From positions 3,038,300 through 3,102,299 of the forward strand of contig NW_022098043.1 of the NCBI RefSeq assembly GCF_002288925.2: 64,000 nt of DNA. The letters are read 5' to 3'. The translations under genes and the position numbers were made by a program. The DNA comes from Delphinapterus leucas. Lineage: Eukaryota; Chordata; Mammalia; Artiodactyla; Monodontidae. The number at the start of each line of letters is the position of its first letter. Within the stretch, counting starts at the first letter, position 1. The notes beneath the pieces are model-generated. The model was not told where the DNA came from. It was given only the letters and a program-made list of their open reading frames with translations, and did not search any database. Below, piece by piece: positions 46,331 through 61,515 of the stretch.

Positions 46331-46632
46331 AGGCTTCCCTGGTGGCTCAGTGGTTAAGAATACGCCTGCCAATGCAGGGGACACAGGTTCAGGCCCTGGT
46401 CGGGGAAGATCCCACATGCTGTGGAGCAACTAAGCCCGTGTGCCCCAACTACTGAGCCTGCGCTCTTAGAGCTTGTGTGTCACAACTACCGAGCCCATGT
46501 GCCACAACTACTGAAGCCCGTGCACCTAGAGAGCCCATGCTCTGCAACGAGAAGCCACCACAATGAGAAGCCTGCACAAGACCCAACGCAACCAAAAATA
46601 AAAATTAAAAAAAAAAATATATATATATATAT
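46331..46632 (+). mobile_element. Long CHR SINE with (TA)n tail
   Basis: The head is AGGCTTCCCTGGTGGCTCAG. The A-rich tail grades into an alternating (TA)n run at about 46617-46635, a common microsatellite birth from a SINE tail. Confidence 0.93.
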
Positions 46633-46646
46633 ATTTATAAATTTGG

Positions 46647-46863
46647 GCTTCCCTGGTGGCGCAGTGGTTGAGAGTCCACCTGCCGATGCAGGGGACACGG
46701 GTTCGTGCCCCGGTCTGGGAATATCCCGCACGCCGCGGAGCGGCTGGGCCCGTGACCCATGGCCGCTGAGCCTGCGCGTCCGGAGCCTGTGCTCCGCGAA
46801 GGGAGAGGCCACAGCAGTGAGAGGCCCACGTACCGCAAAAGAAAATTTAAAAAAAAAAAAAAG
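46647..46863 (+). mobile_element. Odontocete-type CHR SINE
   Basis: The head is GGGCTTCCCTGGTGGCGCAG. It ends CACGTACCGC followed by an A-rich tail into an L1 ORF2 fragment. Confidence 0.95.
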
Positions 46864-47044
46864 GGAATGCTTGGACCTCACACCATATACAAAAATTAAC
46901 TCAAAATGGTTCAAAAACCTAAATTTAAGAGCTAAAATTACTTAAAACTCTTAGAAGACATAAGTGTAAATCTTTATGACCTTGGACTAGGCAATGGTGG
47001 ATTTAGATATGACACCAAAGGACAAGCAACCAAAAATAAAATAG

Positions 47045-47178
47045 GCTAAGACTCCATGCTCCCAATGCAGGGGGCCCAGGTTCAATCCATGGTCAGGGAA
47101 CTAGATCCAACATGCTGCAACTAAAGATCCTGCATGTTGCAACTAAGACCCGATGCAATCAAATAAATAAATTTTTTT
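47045..47178 (+). mobile_element. 5'-truncated CHR SINE
   Basis: It starts inside the element at CTAAGACTCCATGCTCCCAA, with GGTTCAATCC retained. It ends CAAATAAATAAAT. The A box is missing, so it has no polymerase III promoter. Confidence 0.85.
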
Positions 47179-47227
47179 AAATGGGCAAAGGATTTCAATA
47201 AACATTTCTCAAAAAAAAAAAAAAAAA

Positions 47228-47330
47228 GGAATTCCCTGGTGGTCTGGTGGTTAGGACTCCATGCTTCCACTGCAGGTTCAATCCTTGGTCAGGGAACTAG
47301 GATCCCACATGCCATGCGGCAAAAAACCCC
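47228..47330 (+). mobile_element. Short CHR SINE with internal deletion
   Basis: The head is GGAATTCCCTGGTGGTCTGG. About 10 bp is lost before GGTTCAATCC, and it ends GCGGCAAAAAACCCCCC. It is nested in an L1 fragment. Confidence 0.88.
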
Positions 47331-47767
47331 CCACAAATAGCCAATAAGCACCTGAAAAGATGCTCAACATCCTAGTCATTAGGGAAATGCAAATCAATAC
47401 CACAATGAAATATCACTTCATACCCACCAGGATGCCTATAATAAAACAGGGAAGTATGTGTTGACAAGGATGTGGGGAAATTGGAACCCTCATACATCGC
47501 TGGTAGGAATGTAAAATGGCACGGCTGCTTTGGAAAACTGTTGGTTCCTCAAAAAGTTAAGAGATGCCATATGGCCCAGCAATTCCACTCCTATGTATAT
47601 ACCCCAAAGAACTGGAAACATGTCCACACAGAAATTTGTACACAATACTCATAGCAGTATTCGTAATAGCCAAAAGGTGGAAACAACCTGAACGTCCAAC
47701 TCATCAATGGATAAAATATGGTATATCATCCATACAATGGACATTTGGCAATAAAATGAAGTACATA

Positions 47768-48042
47768 CTTCCCTCGTGGCGCAGTGGTTAAGAATCCGCC
47801 TGCCAAGGCAAGGGACACGGGTTCAAGCCCTGGTCTGGGAAGATCCCACATGCCGCAACTAAGTCCGTGTGCCACAACTGCTGAGCCTGCACTCTAGAGT
47901 CTGTGCTCCGCAACAAGAAGCCACCGAAATGAGAAGCCTGCGCACCGCAGTGAAGAGTAGCCCCCGCTCACCGCAACTAGAGAAAGCCCGTGCGCAGCAA
48001 CGAAGACCCAACATAGCCAAAAAAAAAAAATTAAAAAAATTA
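47768..48042 (+). mobile_element. Long CHR SINE
   Basis: The head is ACTTCCCTCGTGGCGCAGTG, with GGTTCAAGCCC at the B-box and a full body. The tail is AAAAAAAAAAATTAAAAAAA. It interrupts an L1 3' UTR. Confidence 0.94.
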
Positions 48043-48541
48043 AGAAGTAAAGACAATGTGGATTAGTGGTTGCCTAGGGCTGGGGGGGAGAGGGAATGGG
48101 GAACAACTGCTAATAGGTATGAGGTTTCTTTTTGGAGTGCTAAGAATATTCTGGAATTATTGGTAACTGTTGCACAACTTGTATTCTAAAAACCACTGAA
48201 CTACAGGCTTTAACATGGTGAATTTCATGGTGTCTGAATTATTTCTCAACTTAAAATAAAGGTGGGAGGCTTGTGCTCAGCAGTGTCAAATACTGCACTC
48301 AAGCCACGCAAGGTGAGGCTTGGAGACATCACAGGAACCGAGTGCAGCAGTGATTGTCCACTCAACCCTTCTTCTGTCATCATCTATCCCTTCCCGATTC
48401 AATTTCAATAATTCTGGCTGAATCCGAAACAGATTCTGTGGTTTCATCCCTCTTGCCACGATTGGTTTAAGACTGGGCAGGTGACCTACTTCTGCCCAAT
48501 TAGACACAAGCTACTAAGGCACTTCTGGGAAGTAATTCATT

Positions 48542-48613
48542 ATTCTTTTTTTGACCACACCAAGCAGCATGCGGGATCTCAGTTCCCCGGCCAGGAATCA
48601 CCAGGGAAGTCCT
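48542..48613 (-). mobile_element. Internally deleted short CHR SINE
   Basis: TTTTTTTGACCACACCAAGC at the 3' end and TCACCAGGGAAGTCCTG at the head. About 55 bp between the B-box region (CCGGCCAGGAATCA) and the head is missing. Confidence 0.82.
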
Positions 48614-49589
48614 GCATAATTCACTCTTCTTAAGGAGAAAAAAAGAAACAATCTTCTGCCTCTGGACACTGGCGTCAAGTTGAGGTCTGGAGCAGCTGGC
48701 CTGGAGGCTGAGGTGGGTGGACAACATTCTGAGGGCAGCAGAGCAGCAAAGTTGGAAATAACCACCCGGGTCCTTAGACCCACTCTACCTCAGTACTTCT
48801 CTTAGGGAATAAATCCTCCTGTTTTAGCCGTTTGATTTTTTTTTAATTTAAAGAGCCAAAGCAGAGTCGCCAGTAACTCTTCCCAAATGGGCTTGGAGAC
48901 AGGACTAAGGGGAAGGGAATCCATTTTTATATTCTCTGATTATTTTTAGTTCAGGTCAGGACTGCCACTGATCAAACTATTATGGCTGTCGTAAATGTCC
49001 TCACCAGGTTTTCACATTTGGTTTCTTGATTTTTAAGCCCAGGCACTCTCATGGTCCACAGCCAGTCAAATCGGCAAATATTTTCTGGGAAGGAAAAAAA
49101 AGTTCAAGTTCACTCTCCTCATTCTAATTTCTAGGTAACACAAAAAAATGGTTACTACTGAGTATAACCCAAGCCAGTCACTTCACATCTGAATGTGTTT
49201 CTTAGCTATCAAATGGGGGTAATACCTACACAGGATTGACCCTAAGATTAAAGGAGAGCATCTGGCCGAACTTCTAGCATGGTCCATGGCTCAACACGTC
49301 TCGACAACCTGAACTCTTAACAAATACTAATGAGATAACCCCAACTGTGGCTTTCCTCAAATCCTGCAACTTCTGTGCAAGTAACAAGTTGCCATACCCC
49401 CACTCCTAACAGCTGTATCAGGCTCCACTCTGGAAGATGACACCATCCCCGAATAAAAATTAACAACCTACATCCTAGAACTATTTCAGCAATAATGGAA
49501 GCAAATGCCTGGAAATTGCCCAAGTGGGCAAACGTTACTTTATCCAAAAGGCGCCCCTTAAAAGTCGAACTCAGAAACTATTTGTGACT

Positions 49590-49740
49590 AAAGTTGGGGG
49601 TTTGAACCAGGACTCTGCTGCTCATTAGATGTACTCATAACCGCTTCTCTTTAGATGTACACATAACCTTGAACAAGTCTCTTCATGTGAGCCGTTTCCT
49701 CATCAGTAAAAAGGGTGTTAAACACTTGCATTACACAACT
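49590..49740 (+). mobile_element. MIR
   Basis: GGGTTTGAACCAGGACTCTG, AACCTTGAACAAGTCTCTTC and TTTCCTCATCAGTAAAAAGG. A weaker piece lies at 49170-49270. Confidence 0.7.
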
Positions 49741-50574
49741 ATCTCAAAACTGAAGATTGCAGATAATACACAGAAAACTTATCAATGAAGAGCTTAACTG
49801 ATATGAGAGCTCTACCGTTTTGACTAAAGGGATAAACAAAGCAATGTAAGATTTTTTTTTTAAATAGCCTCCAATTTACTTTATTCCTCTCAAACAACAG
49901 GTGACCCATGAAAGCAAATTCAAATTGCAAGCATCAATTTATTACAAGTTCTATTTCCTAACATAACTTCTTGCTATTTCCCTAGAGGAAAGGGGTTCTC
50001 TGCAGGGTCTCCAGGATAAGGCAATCAGCAAAGTCCCCATTAATGTCTTTGCTTTTGGAGCTAGAGCAGTTTACCAACAAGGACAAGAATTTAATCAATT
50101 CACAGAAGATTTGCAGGTCTGCTCAACAGCAGGGTGCCATCTGCCTTACACATCTTATGGCCAACCGTGTAGACACACAGGCATTTTCTTCTCGCACAAG
50201 GACTATACAGCCGTTATCTATTAACTTGCTAATTTTATAGAGATCTTAAATGTGAGTGAAGTGGAAAGGCTCCTGTACTATCAGCTGCCAGGCCCAAACC
50301 TCAGATCTACCAAACACCTGCATTTAAAAATACACTTCAGGTAGTGCTACATAACCAAGTACAGAAACCACTTCTCTGCTCCCAGCCTCTCACCACCTGT
50401 CTACTCCTGGGATCTTTCCCAAGTCCACGCAGCACTGTGTTCTACAGATGGACCACAAAGACTGACTGTACATGGAACCTCTACACCTCACACCAGAATG
50501 CATCCTGTCCCAAGAGACTTGGAGAAACCAGGCTCCCCCACTCCTGGGAAAAGATTAGAGGCAGCATTCCAAGT

Positions 50575-51380
50575 CAAACTGTATCCAGCTTTATTAAAGA
50601 TACTTTTCATAAACAATCATGGTATTTCAGGCAGGACATGGGCAGACAATCGTTAACAGTATACAACTTTCAAACTCCCTTTTGCAATGGACTACCAAAA
50701 TCAGAAAGCCACTATAAAACCCCATGAAGTCTTCATGTGATGCTCTGAACAGGGAAAGTTTAGAGTGAGGGTTGACATTTCACATTTAGTATGTTGTTTA
50801 ACAACTTTTCACAAGCCGACCCTGACTTTCAGGAAATGAAAATGGCAAAAGTATCAATCTGAAGATCCACAATCTAAAAAAGGAACCGCTGCTCTTTTGA
50901 GGGACACCATCTCAATGGTGACAATGCAAAGTCCAGATTGCCTGACATACTGGTAACCAATTTTTGGGGGTCAGGTTCCAACAGGTCTCTGGGTTTAAGG
51001 GAGTCAAGTCTATGCTGAAGGTGGAGAGGGAGAAGAGGACATAAAAACTAACTTTAGTTTCCACACCACAAGGCATTTGTGCCAAGGTGGCTACTGTGTG
51101 TCAGTATCAAGGAACCCCTCCTTCCTGGGAACCAAGAGGAAGTCTCTCAAAACCAGATGGGAAAGGTGTTTTTCTCCCATGTCAATCCAGCTTCAGAGAC
51201 AATCTATTAGTGACATGTGCTCTTCCCCCAAAAAACAACAATGAAGTGTTCTGTATGCTAACAACATAGCTTAAAAAAAAAAAAGTAAAACAAAATTCTG
51301 CATTTTTATAAAACTTGATAAAAAATAGTATTTCAAACTGTACAGTCACCAGAAGTACACAGTTATCAAAAATGCACACT
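50575..51380 (-). other. HMGN2: HMGN2 3' UTR
   Basis: About 800 bp of AT-rich sequence follows the stop codon, including U-rich runs near 51270-51300. It ends just past the only AATAAA in the segment. Its length and the 3'-terminal motif AATAAAGCTGGATACAG agree with my memory of the mammalian HMGN2 3' UTR. Confidence 0.85.
50590..50595 (-). terminator. HMGN2: HMGN2 poly(A) signal AATAAA
   Basis: AATAAA on the minus strand (TTTATT at 50590-50595 on the plus strand). Cleavage would be expected about 10-20 bp downstream, near 50575. Confidence 0.85.
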
Positions 51381-54144
<2,764 letters not shown>

Positions 54145-54245
54145 GGTGGCGACGGCGGCGGGACGTATGCGCTGGACACGGGGAGGCAGTGGCGCGCGGC
54201 TTTGGCCAGTCCAAGGGTCGCTCTCGCCTCTTCTTCACACTGCTC
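54145..54245 (-). other. HMGN2: HMGN2 5' UTR (approximate)
   Basis: This lies between the start codon and a start site expected about 30 bp downstream of the TATA box. The segment is GC-rich and contains GGC/CCG runs. The upper edge is inferred. Confidence 0.6.
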
Positions 54246-54258
54246 GGGCTCCGGGGGG

Positions 54259-54358
54259 TTTATAAAGTTTTTATAGCGCTGGGAGCCCCGGACCGGTTAG
54301 AACCGGATTTCACCTCCCGCCGCCGTTCATTGGCCCAGCTGGGGTCACGTGGGCGGGG
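54259..54358 (-). promoter_or_regulatory. HMGN2: HMGN2 core promoter: TATA, CCAAT, E-box, GC box
   Basis: On the gene strand, TATAAAAAC reads from 54275 to 54267, and a second palindromic TTTATAAA lies at 54266-54259. Farther upstream are CCAAT (54333-54329), the E-box CACGTG (54346-54351) and a GC box (54351-54358). The TATA-CCAAT spacing of about 55 bp is canonical. A TATA box inside a CpG island fits a very highly expressed chromatin gene. CACGTG would allow binding by MYC/MAX or USF-type factors (inference). Confidence 0.8.
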
Positions 54359-55299
54359 TTTAAACTCACCTCCTCTGGAGGGAGTGAGGAGGGGGGTATG
54401 GGGGGGAGGGCGCGCGAGACGGCGGCGCGCCTGGGGGTGGGGGCGCAGTGGGGGAGGCGCGCGTCGAGGGCAATAAATGAGGGAGGGTGGTGCGACTCGG
54501 CGGGCTCTGGGTTTCGGCTCCCGCCAAGAGCTGGCTTTTCCAAACTACCAAGTTCCTTCCACCTTATGCAACCGAGCTACCCACTTCTCCAAGCCATGCG
54601 ACACTTAGGGCGCATCTCAGCCGCTTTCCTTCCTGTTCCCGCTGGGGGCCCCAGAAGAAGGGTTTGCTAGGCCTGGCCGCACTGCCCTTCTCCGCCGGAG
54701 GCGGGAGGAAGCGCGCGGCTTGGAGGCACAGGCTGCAGTTCCCAGGGCCAAGGCTGACGCTGAAGTGGGGAAAGAGCGGGGAAGCCAGCTCGGCGCAGCC
54801 GGACGTGCATCCTTCCAGGCTGCCACTCGGAGGACGCCTCTCGGGCACCTCACCTGGAAGGCGGTCCACTCGAGGTGGGGTGGGGGTTCCAGGGGGAGAC
54901 TTTACACGCAGAGGTGCCTTTCGGGTGCAGTGGGGCAGGTAGGAGCTGTCCTTTCAGCACCCGTTGCTCAGCCGCCTCCCCAAACACCAACGAAGCCCCC
55001 CCAAAGCCTGTCGGGTGGATGGCTCTCCTAGGTCCTTGTATTCCTGGACCTCAGAACCCCGCCACCGAATGACGGAGAGTGGCCGCCAAGAAGGCCTACT
55101 AGCACTCCCCTCCCTCTAACCTTTACCCGCTACGGAGACATGAAGCTCAGCTGCCCCCACCCGATGCAGCCACTAACCCTGGGCGCTGCACACGCAGCTG
55201 GCGAAATCCCTCCTTCCACACTGGCAGGCTGGCTGGCTTCCTTTCACTTGCGCGAGGGAAAAGGAGGGTGGAGGAAAGCGTCCGGGCATTAGGAAACAA

Positions 55300-57520
55300 G
55301 TAGAGTTACAGGGGTTGCGATGGAAAAAGGGCTCTTCCAGTGGCTCTCCCACCCCGTCCCCAAAGCTAGGGATCCTAGAGGTAGCCAAGTGCACCTGAGG
55401 GAGGTAGCCAAGTGCTGCAGCAAAACATGATCTTCTGTTGCACTGTTCGCAAACAAGTTTTACATCTAAGAATTTAAAAAATTCTATTTGACACCCGAGA
55501 GAACGCAACACGATAAATATCCTCAACTGGGGGGGGGGTTGGCTCACAGGTGGGAGGACATTTAAATAGGTCTCACCTAATTTCCTGAGGCAAGGGTTGA
55601 GCTGGTTTGTACAAATCACACCGGTAGAAAGCAATCACTGTGAGTTCATATCAACTATTTGCAGCCCCTGTTCCTGAGCAGCAGCGATCCCTCCGCCTCT
55701 TCTCCTTTCCACCCCTTACAGGCAGCCACTCCTCACCCCTCCCCACTGTGTACCTTTCCCAGAATACAGGACCTCAGGCCAAAGATACCAGCCCCATTAA
55801 TCACCTCTGCTGTACCCCAATCATAGTAGGGAAAGTCAGACCCAGAAAGGAGACAGGACTCAACAACCATGCTCACAGGGCAGATTCCATTTGCTGCCTC
55901 CAGCCCCTCATTCCCGCCTTAATTGTAGGGCTCTGCATTATAGCCGCATAATTCATGCCTCCCTAATTAAGGCTGTCAACAGCCCCCTTGTAAAGCTGGA
56001 AAATGTACAGCACCTGCTCTCTGGGAACCCCGTGCCAGGGATTGGTAGTGGGGAGTGCCAGGTGTGTGAGGGGGGACTTGCCAAAGGGTGCATTGATTGG
56101 CTTCTCAATCGCAGTGCCGGGCATTTATGTTTGATTCTGGGAGCAGGGAAGATGCCCAAAGGGTCTCTTGTGCCAGGTATCCAGGCACAGAAAAGGGAGG
56201 AGACTGGACTATAGGGAAGTTATCGGTTTTAAAGAATATGCTCTTAGCACTGCTTGCAAGATCCTACCTCTCCCCTAGAGGGAGGTGCTGGGAAACAGTT
56301 TGCAGAAAGTAAAACGGGAAGACTAAACAGAGTAGCCTTTGGTTGGTATTACCCGCTGGTGCTTGCTGCTCTGGGGCACCTGAAGCACAGAGCTGCTCAG
56401 ACAACTCTTCAAAGGCACTAATCCTCTCAGCAGCTCTGCAGCGAGGCCTGGCAGGGAGAGGTAAGGAAAAGGACACGGCCCTTGACTCGGCCCTCTTCTC
56501 CCTGCTGGGCAACCTTGGCCCTCACAAGCTGAGACTCTGCCATGCTGGGAATAAATCATCTCACCGTCTACTTAGGGGGACAGGTCAAAAGCTGAGAAAA
56601 GCCTCAAAGGCTGTTGAGGTGGGAAGCAGAGTCCGAGATGCTGAGGGCAGGAGGCAGTCAGTTGGGAGAAGTGCTTGTTTCTGTGCTCTTGGTCCTGATG
56701 TCATCCAGGGAAGGTGGCCTGTGCTGGATTAGATTCACCAGGGCCTATAGGTCTTCTGTTACCCTGTAGCCATGGAGGGGACCGGTCTCAATGGGGAGTG
56801 GAGCCTGGCCCCATGCCCTGCAAGAGGAGAAAAGCTTGTGTGGGCTGAGTCGACAATAGGTAATTGGATTGTAATCACCCGCCTGGCTTCCGCGCACCAT
56901 TGGGGGCGCTGCTTTCAGTGAACAGTCAGCACTGTGTGGTGGGAGGGGGTAGAGATTCAATAGCAAATCCCAGGTGGAGAGCCAAGGGGGAGGAGCAGCA
57001 GATGGGCAACTTTTCTTTCTGTCTCTCCCTCCCCTTCCTTGCCTAAATAACGCTGGCTGCCTATTAGCTATTTACCAGCAGATCCAAGGTGGGTCCACAT
57101 CTTTTGTGAAGACTAAGATGGATGGGTAAAGGGCTAAGGTTTTGGGGAGAACTCTTCCCCGAAATTCTTTGTGTTGAAGGATGTGCTGGTGGAAAAAGAA
57201 AGTGCACCTAGGAGTACAGGTAGAGGTGGCAAAGATGGAAGAGCTGGGGCCCTCTGCTCTCTGAACCTATTCGTGATCAGAGTTTGACCTGGATCAGAGT
57301 TTGGGTTTAGTGTACTTGTGAGAGACTCTCACCCTCAACCCTCCTGTCCCAGGCAGCCCAAAGATGTCTATGGCCAGCAAACCTGGCCTCTGGGGCTCCC
57401 TTGCCAAGCAAAGGAAACACAATTCATCATCAGGAGGGAGGTACCTTTCACCAAGAAAAGAAAGGGGAGTGGGGCCCTGGAGGCAGAGGGCAGGGCAAAG
57501 TGGCAGGAGGCCAGCCTCAC
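55300..57520 (-). other. DHDDS: DHDDS 3' UTR and short DHDDS-HMGN2 gap (lower edge unresolved)
   Basis: This single-copy-looking, repeat-poor sequence follows the DHDDS stop. The human DHDDS 3' UTR is about 2 kb, so most of it is probably transcribed. I found no canonical AATAAA on the minus strand between 55000 and 57520. A variant CATAAA (TTTATG on the plus strand) occurs near 56125. The polyadenylation site is therefore not assigned. Confidence 0.5.
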
Positions 57521-57760
<240 letters not shown>

Positions 57761-58059
57761 CTAGAGAAAAGTGGGGATTGGGGTGGGGAGATCATTTTTA
57801 GGCGTGGGTGGAATTGGGATGGAGGAGGTAAGGGTGGGGCACAGGACGGGCCAAGTTAAGTGGAACAGTGGGAAGTCTGTAGCAGATCTGGAAAGGTTTG
57901 GGAGTAGGTGTGCAATGGGTGGTGCCCATGTTGTATAGGCAGGGCAGTGGCAGTTCTGGATCCATCTTGGTTTGTTTTGGGTGGGAGTTTCTATATTTCT
58001 TGAAATTCTTCTCAGGTTTGCACTTGGAAGGGAACAAGGCAAATGTGGGTATGACTTCT

Positions 58060-58215
58060 GGTTCCCCCACCACCTAGCTTTGTGGCTTTGGGCAAATCCT
58101 CTCCTAACCTCACTTCTTCATCTGTAAAGCGGGGGTTGTGCCTACCTTGAAGAGTGGTTTTAAGGATTAGAGATAATATATGCAAAACCCCTCCAGCATA
58201 TTAGCAGGCTCTCAA
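58060..58215 (+). mobile_element. MIR
   Basis: TTTGTGGCTTTGGGCAAATC, TCTTCATCTGTAAAGCGGGG and TTTAAGGATTAGAGATAATA. Confidence 0.85.
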
Positions 58216-59789
58216 ACAGAAACAGCAATTTTACAAGTTATCACTCTGATGCAAGGAAGGTTCTATTCCTGCCTGGGGCATATGCAGTGGGTCATTTCTT
58301 TGGTTTCCCAGGTCACTCTAAGAGTGCCATCCTCCCAACTGCCTAAAGTTATCTTTCAGAGTCTGGATCCAGAACTGCCTCTCACATGGAGACCAGGCTG
58401 ACTCGCCCAGCAAATGACCCTCCTGTGAACATTATGAGAAGCAGGTTCAGCTTTCTTAAGCCACTTACTTCATCCTGCCTCTAGAATAGGCATTAGTGTC
58501 CACAGTCCACATTTTCTGTTAGAAAAATGAACCCTTGAAGGCTCAGTGGAGCCCTCAGGCTCCTGGAACCAGTTCTGACACCAGGTAAGTGATTATATTC
58601 CTTGGCAGCACTTCTCATACCCTGTGTGTGTCTTCAGACAAACCCTAAAGTCCTAGAGGACAGAGACTGTGGCTTTTCCTTTCTGGCACTTGGGGCACCC
58701 TGTACATGTGAAATGCTCAGTACACTGACTGTATGATCCCAGGAGGACAAGGCGGATGCTCCTGGCACAGAAGGGGAAAACCCTTTCGGAGCAGAACCAA
58801 GGCCTTGCTGTGCCTCACTGATGCTCTCTGCTCCTGCCACTCTAACAGGCTGCAGAACCTTAGCACCAGAGTCCCTCCTGCCAAACCTATTCCATGTGTG
58901 AGAAACTCCCATTTTGCTGCCGATTTGGTATCCTATACCCTTTGTGACCCTTACCACATTCTACCTTGTACTGTGGTATCTGGGTACCTGTCTGTGTCCT
59001 ACTCAGCCCGTGAACACCTGGATTGCTTTGTTTTAATCCTTTAAGGAATATCTTACATGTACACAAGCACTTCATCTGTTGTCTCACTTGACCCTCCCAA
59101 AAGAGCTACGGAGGTGCTGGAGACAGACATGGAGGTTCAGAGTAGGGAAGTGATTTGCTAGGGTCTCTCAGCAATAAAGACTTACTGCATGAATAAAGAT
59201 GACAAATGAAAAATCTGGAAAATCCCCCCTCCAGGCTGTTGAATGATCCAAGGCATTCAAGGGTACTCTTCTGCTATGATAACGAACCCCCATGTGGAGG
59301 TATGAAGACTAAAACAAGCTTAAAAAGTTGATGTAAGGGTCTTCATCTTGTTAGAAGGGCTTCCTCCTGGCCTTAGTCAGGAGGAACCCTGGGTCCTACA
59401 TACAAGACTTTATTGGGGGTACGGAAATGCACAGGACGTAGTCACCACGATCCATGTGCTTACAGGCTGAGGACACAGAGATGTACCCAAATACCATAAC
59501 ACAAGGTGGAATGTGGTAAGGATCATCATGGAGGTAAGAGAAAGGGCCATGCAGTTCAGAGGAAAGAAACTGTGGTTGATGAAGGTCAAGGGGGCAGTGA
59601 AATCTCATGGTCAGGCAGAATCTGAGCTGAGCTTTAACCAATGGGGAAGATTCAGATAAAGGTAAAGTGTATGGGGGGAGGAGAATATCAGCAGGGGAAT
59701 AATGGGCTACTATACATCACTCAGGAAATCAAAGAGCGTGATCAGGCCAGTGTGAGTCTGCCTGGAATACTGGGGTTTGAGAAGTTTCT

Positions 59790-59930
59790 GTCCAGAGGAC
59801 TCCCTCACCTCTCCAAGCCTATTTCTTCATCTGCAAAATGGGGACAATAGTGTCCATATCACTGGGTGGTTTGAGGAAAAATGAGATAATGAATGCCCAA
59901 TCTGGTGCCTGGCTATTAACAGTTAGCCCT
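59790..59930 (+). mobile_element. MIR
   Basis: TTTCTTCATCTGCAAAATGG and AAATGAGATAATGAATGCCC. Confidence 0.75.
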
Positions 59931-60297
59931 TCTTCTGTCACCACTGCTTGTGGCTAGGGCTAAGTAGGCTAAGTCCTGGCTGAACAGGAAGGATGAAGGC
60001 ACCAAGCCACAGGAGGAGGAAATGCGGAGCTGGTTAAAATTGCTCCATGCGGCTCAGGCTTTTTCCAAATGGCAGCCCTAGACTGAGTGCTGAGCAGGGA
60101 GGCTGCAGCCAAGCAGACCCTGGCCCCTAATTTGCCAGGAATCAGCGATTCACTGTTAGGATGACAGAGTCAGGGGAGCTCGTAAAGACCATCAGCTCTA
60201 GCCTTCTCATTGTACAGACAAGGACACCAAGGCTGAGGTGGGGAGGGGCTTGGCCTAGGTCACAGTGGGTTGAAGTTCCCTTGGTTTCTCCACTAAC

Positions 60298-60500
60298 TTT
60301 TTTTTTTTGCGGTACGCGGGCCTCTCACTACTGTGGCCTCTCCCATTGTGGAGCACAGGCTCCGGACGCACAGGCTCAGCGGCCATGGCTCACGGGCCCA
60401 GCCGCTCCGCGGCATGTGGGATCTTCCCGGACCGGGGCACGAACCCACGTCCCCTGCATTGGCAGGCAGACTCTCAACCACTGTGCCACCAGGGAAGCCC
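60298..60500 (-). mobile_element. Odontocete-type CHR SINE in DHDDS intron
   Basis: T12 then GCGGTACGCGGGCC, with a complete body. The head GTGCCACCAGGGAAGCCC ends near 60500. Short TAACTT-type matches flank it. Confidence 0.95.
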
Positions 60501-61329
60501 TAAGATAACTTCTTGAAAGATCTTTGGGAAATGTGTTTCATGCCTCTGGATAAGCTGTACTTTCTAGGGGTGGAGTGGGGAACCAGTGGCCTGCATCTGG
60601 GCACCTCTGTGCAACCTCCACATGGTCTAGATCTACCTCCCTATCTCAAAGGTGTTGTAAGTTCTTCTCAGGTACTCAGCCTCTAAAAATCTAGGCTAAT
60701 GGAAGTCCTAATAGTCAATTTCTCTCTTCCTGACCATACTGTCTACTCTCCCTGTATAATGACCAATCAGGGGAGAGGGCGTTAATAATTACCTTAGACA
60801 CTTCTTATGCAGACCTTATATGGTCTTGGTGTAAGGGGTCCAAGGAGCTCCTTTTGAGAAATGGCGCCCTAACCTATTAATATAAATCTCTCCTGGGCAT
60901 TAAGCCTCTCTGCTCTTGTTCTCTCCTCAGCAGAATTAGGGAACAAGACGTAATAGCCCCTCCAGTATATAAACCCTCAAGTCCTCTGACCTCACTGGGG
61001 CATGGAGAGGATGCAGGTCTTGGGTTTCAAAACATTCATTAGCTAATGACAAGTCTTCCCAAAAGTCCCCATTTGCCACAATCAATATGCCCAGGTCAGT
61101 AGCATGGGGGGGTGCCTTTCTGAGGGTTGTTAAGAGACAGTACCTCTTGCTGGAAACATGATGTTTTGATGAGCACCCAGAGTCTCCCTGCTAAGGGAAC
61201 TGTACTGGTGATGGGATGAGCGGGATGCTAAGTGTCTGTGGTTTTTCTGGAGACAGATGAAGTCTGAAGAGCCCAGAGACATACATTGTGAACGATATTG
61301 GCCACCAGTCTCTGAAAATGAACTCTGTT

Positions 61330-61515
61330 CCAGCGCTTTTAGTGTATTAGCTTACTGAAGACTTATCACAAACCTGTGAGGCAGGTATTATTATTATCAT
61401 TACTCCCCTCATTTTACAGATGAGAAAAATGATTCTCTGCCTTGGGTTAAGTAATTGCCCAGCCAGTCACACAGCTAGAAGGCTGTGCCATGACTCAAAG
61501 TCAGGAATGTCTGAG
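61330..61515 (-). mobile_element. MIR
   Basis: TTTTACAGATGAGAAAAATG, AGTAATTGCCCAGCCAGTCA and CACAGCTAGAAGGCTG. Confidence 0.82.

Larger units (their letters stand above)
46865..48268 (+). mobile_element. L1M ORF2/3' UTR fragment broken by three SINEs
   Basis: Pieces 46865-47044, 47180-47227, 47331-47767 and 48043-48268 read as one L1: CCATATACAAAAATTAACTC, GGGAAATGCAAATCAATACC, ACTCCTATGTATATACCCCA, then TGGATTAGTGGTTGCCTAGG and a 3' end at TCTCAACTTAAAATAAA. SINEs occupy the gaps. Confidence 0.82.
48269..50574. other. Intergenic DNA downstream of HMGN2
   Basis: Holds one deleted SINE and MIR pieces. The rest (including 49760-50570) is AT-rich and unrecognised. It begins immediately past the HMGN2 poly(A) site. 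Confidence 0.5.
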
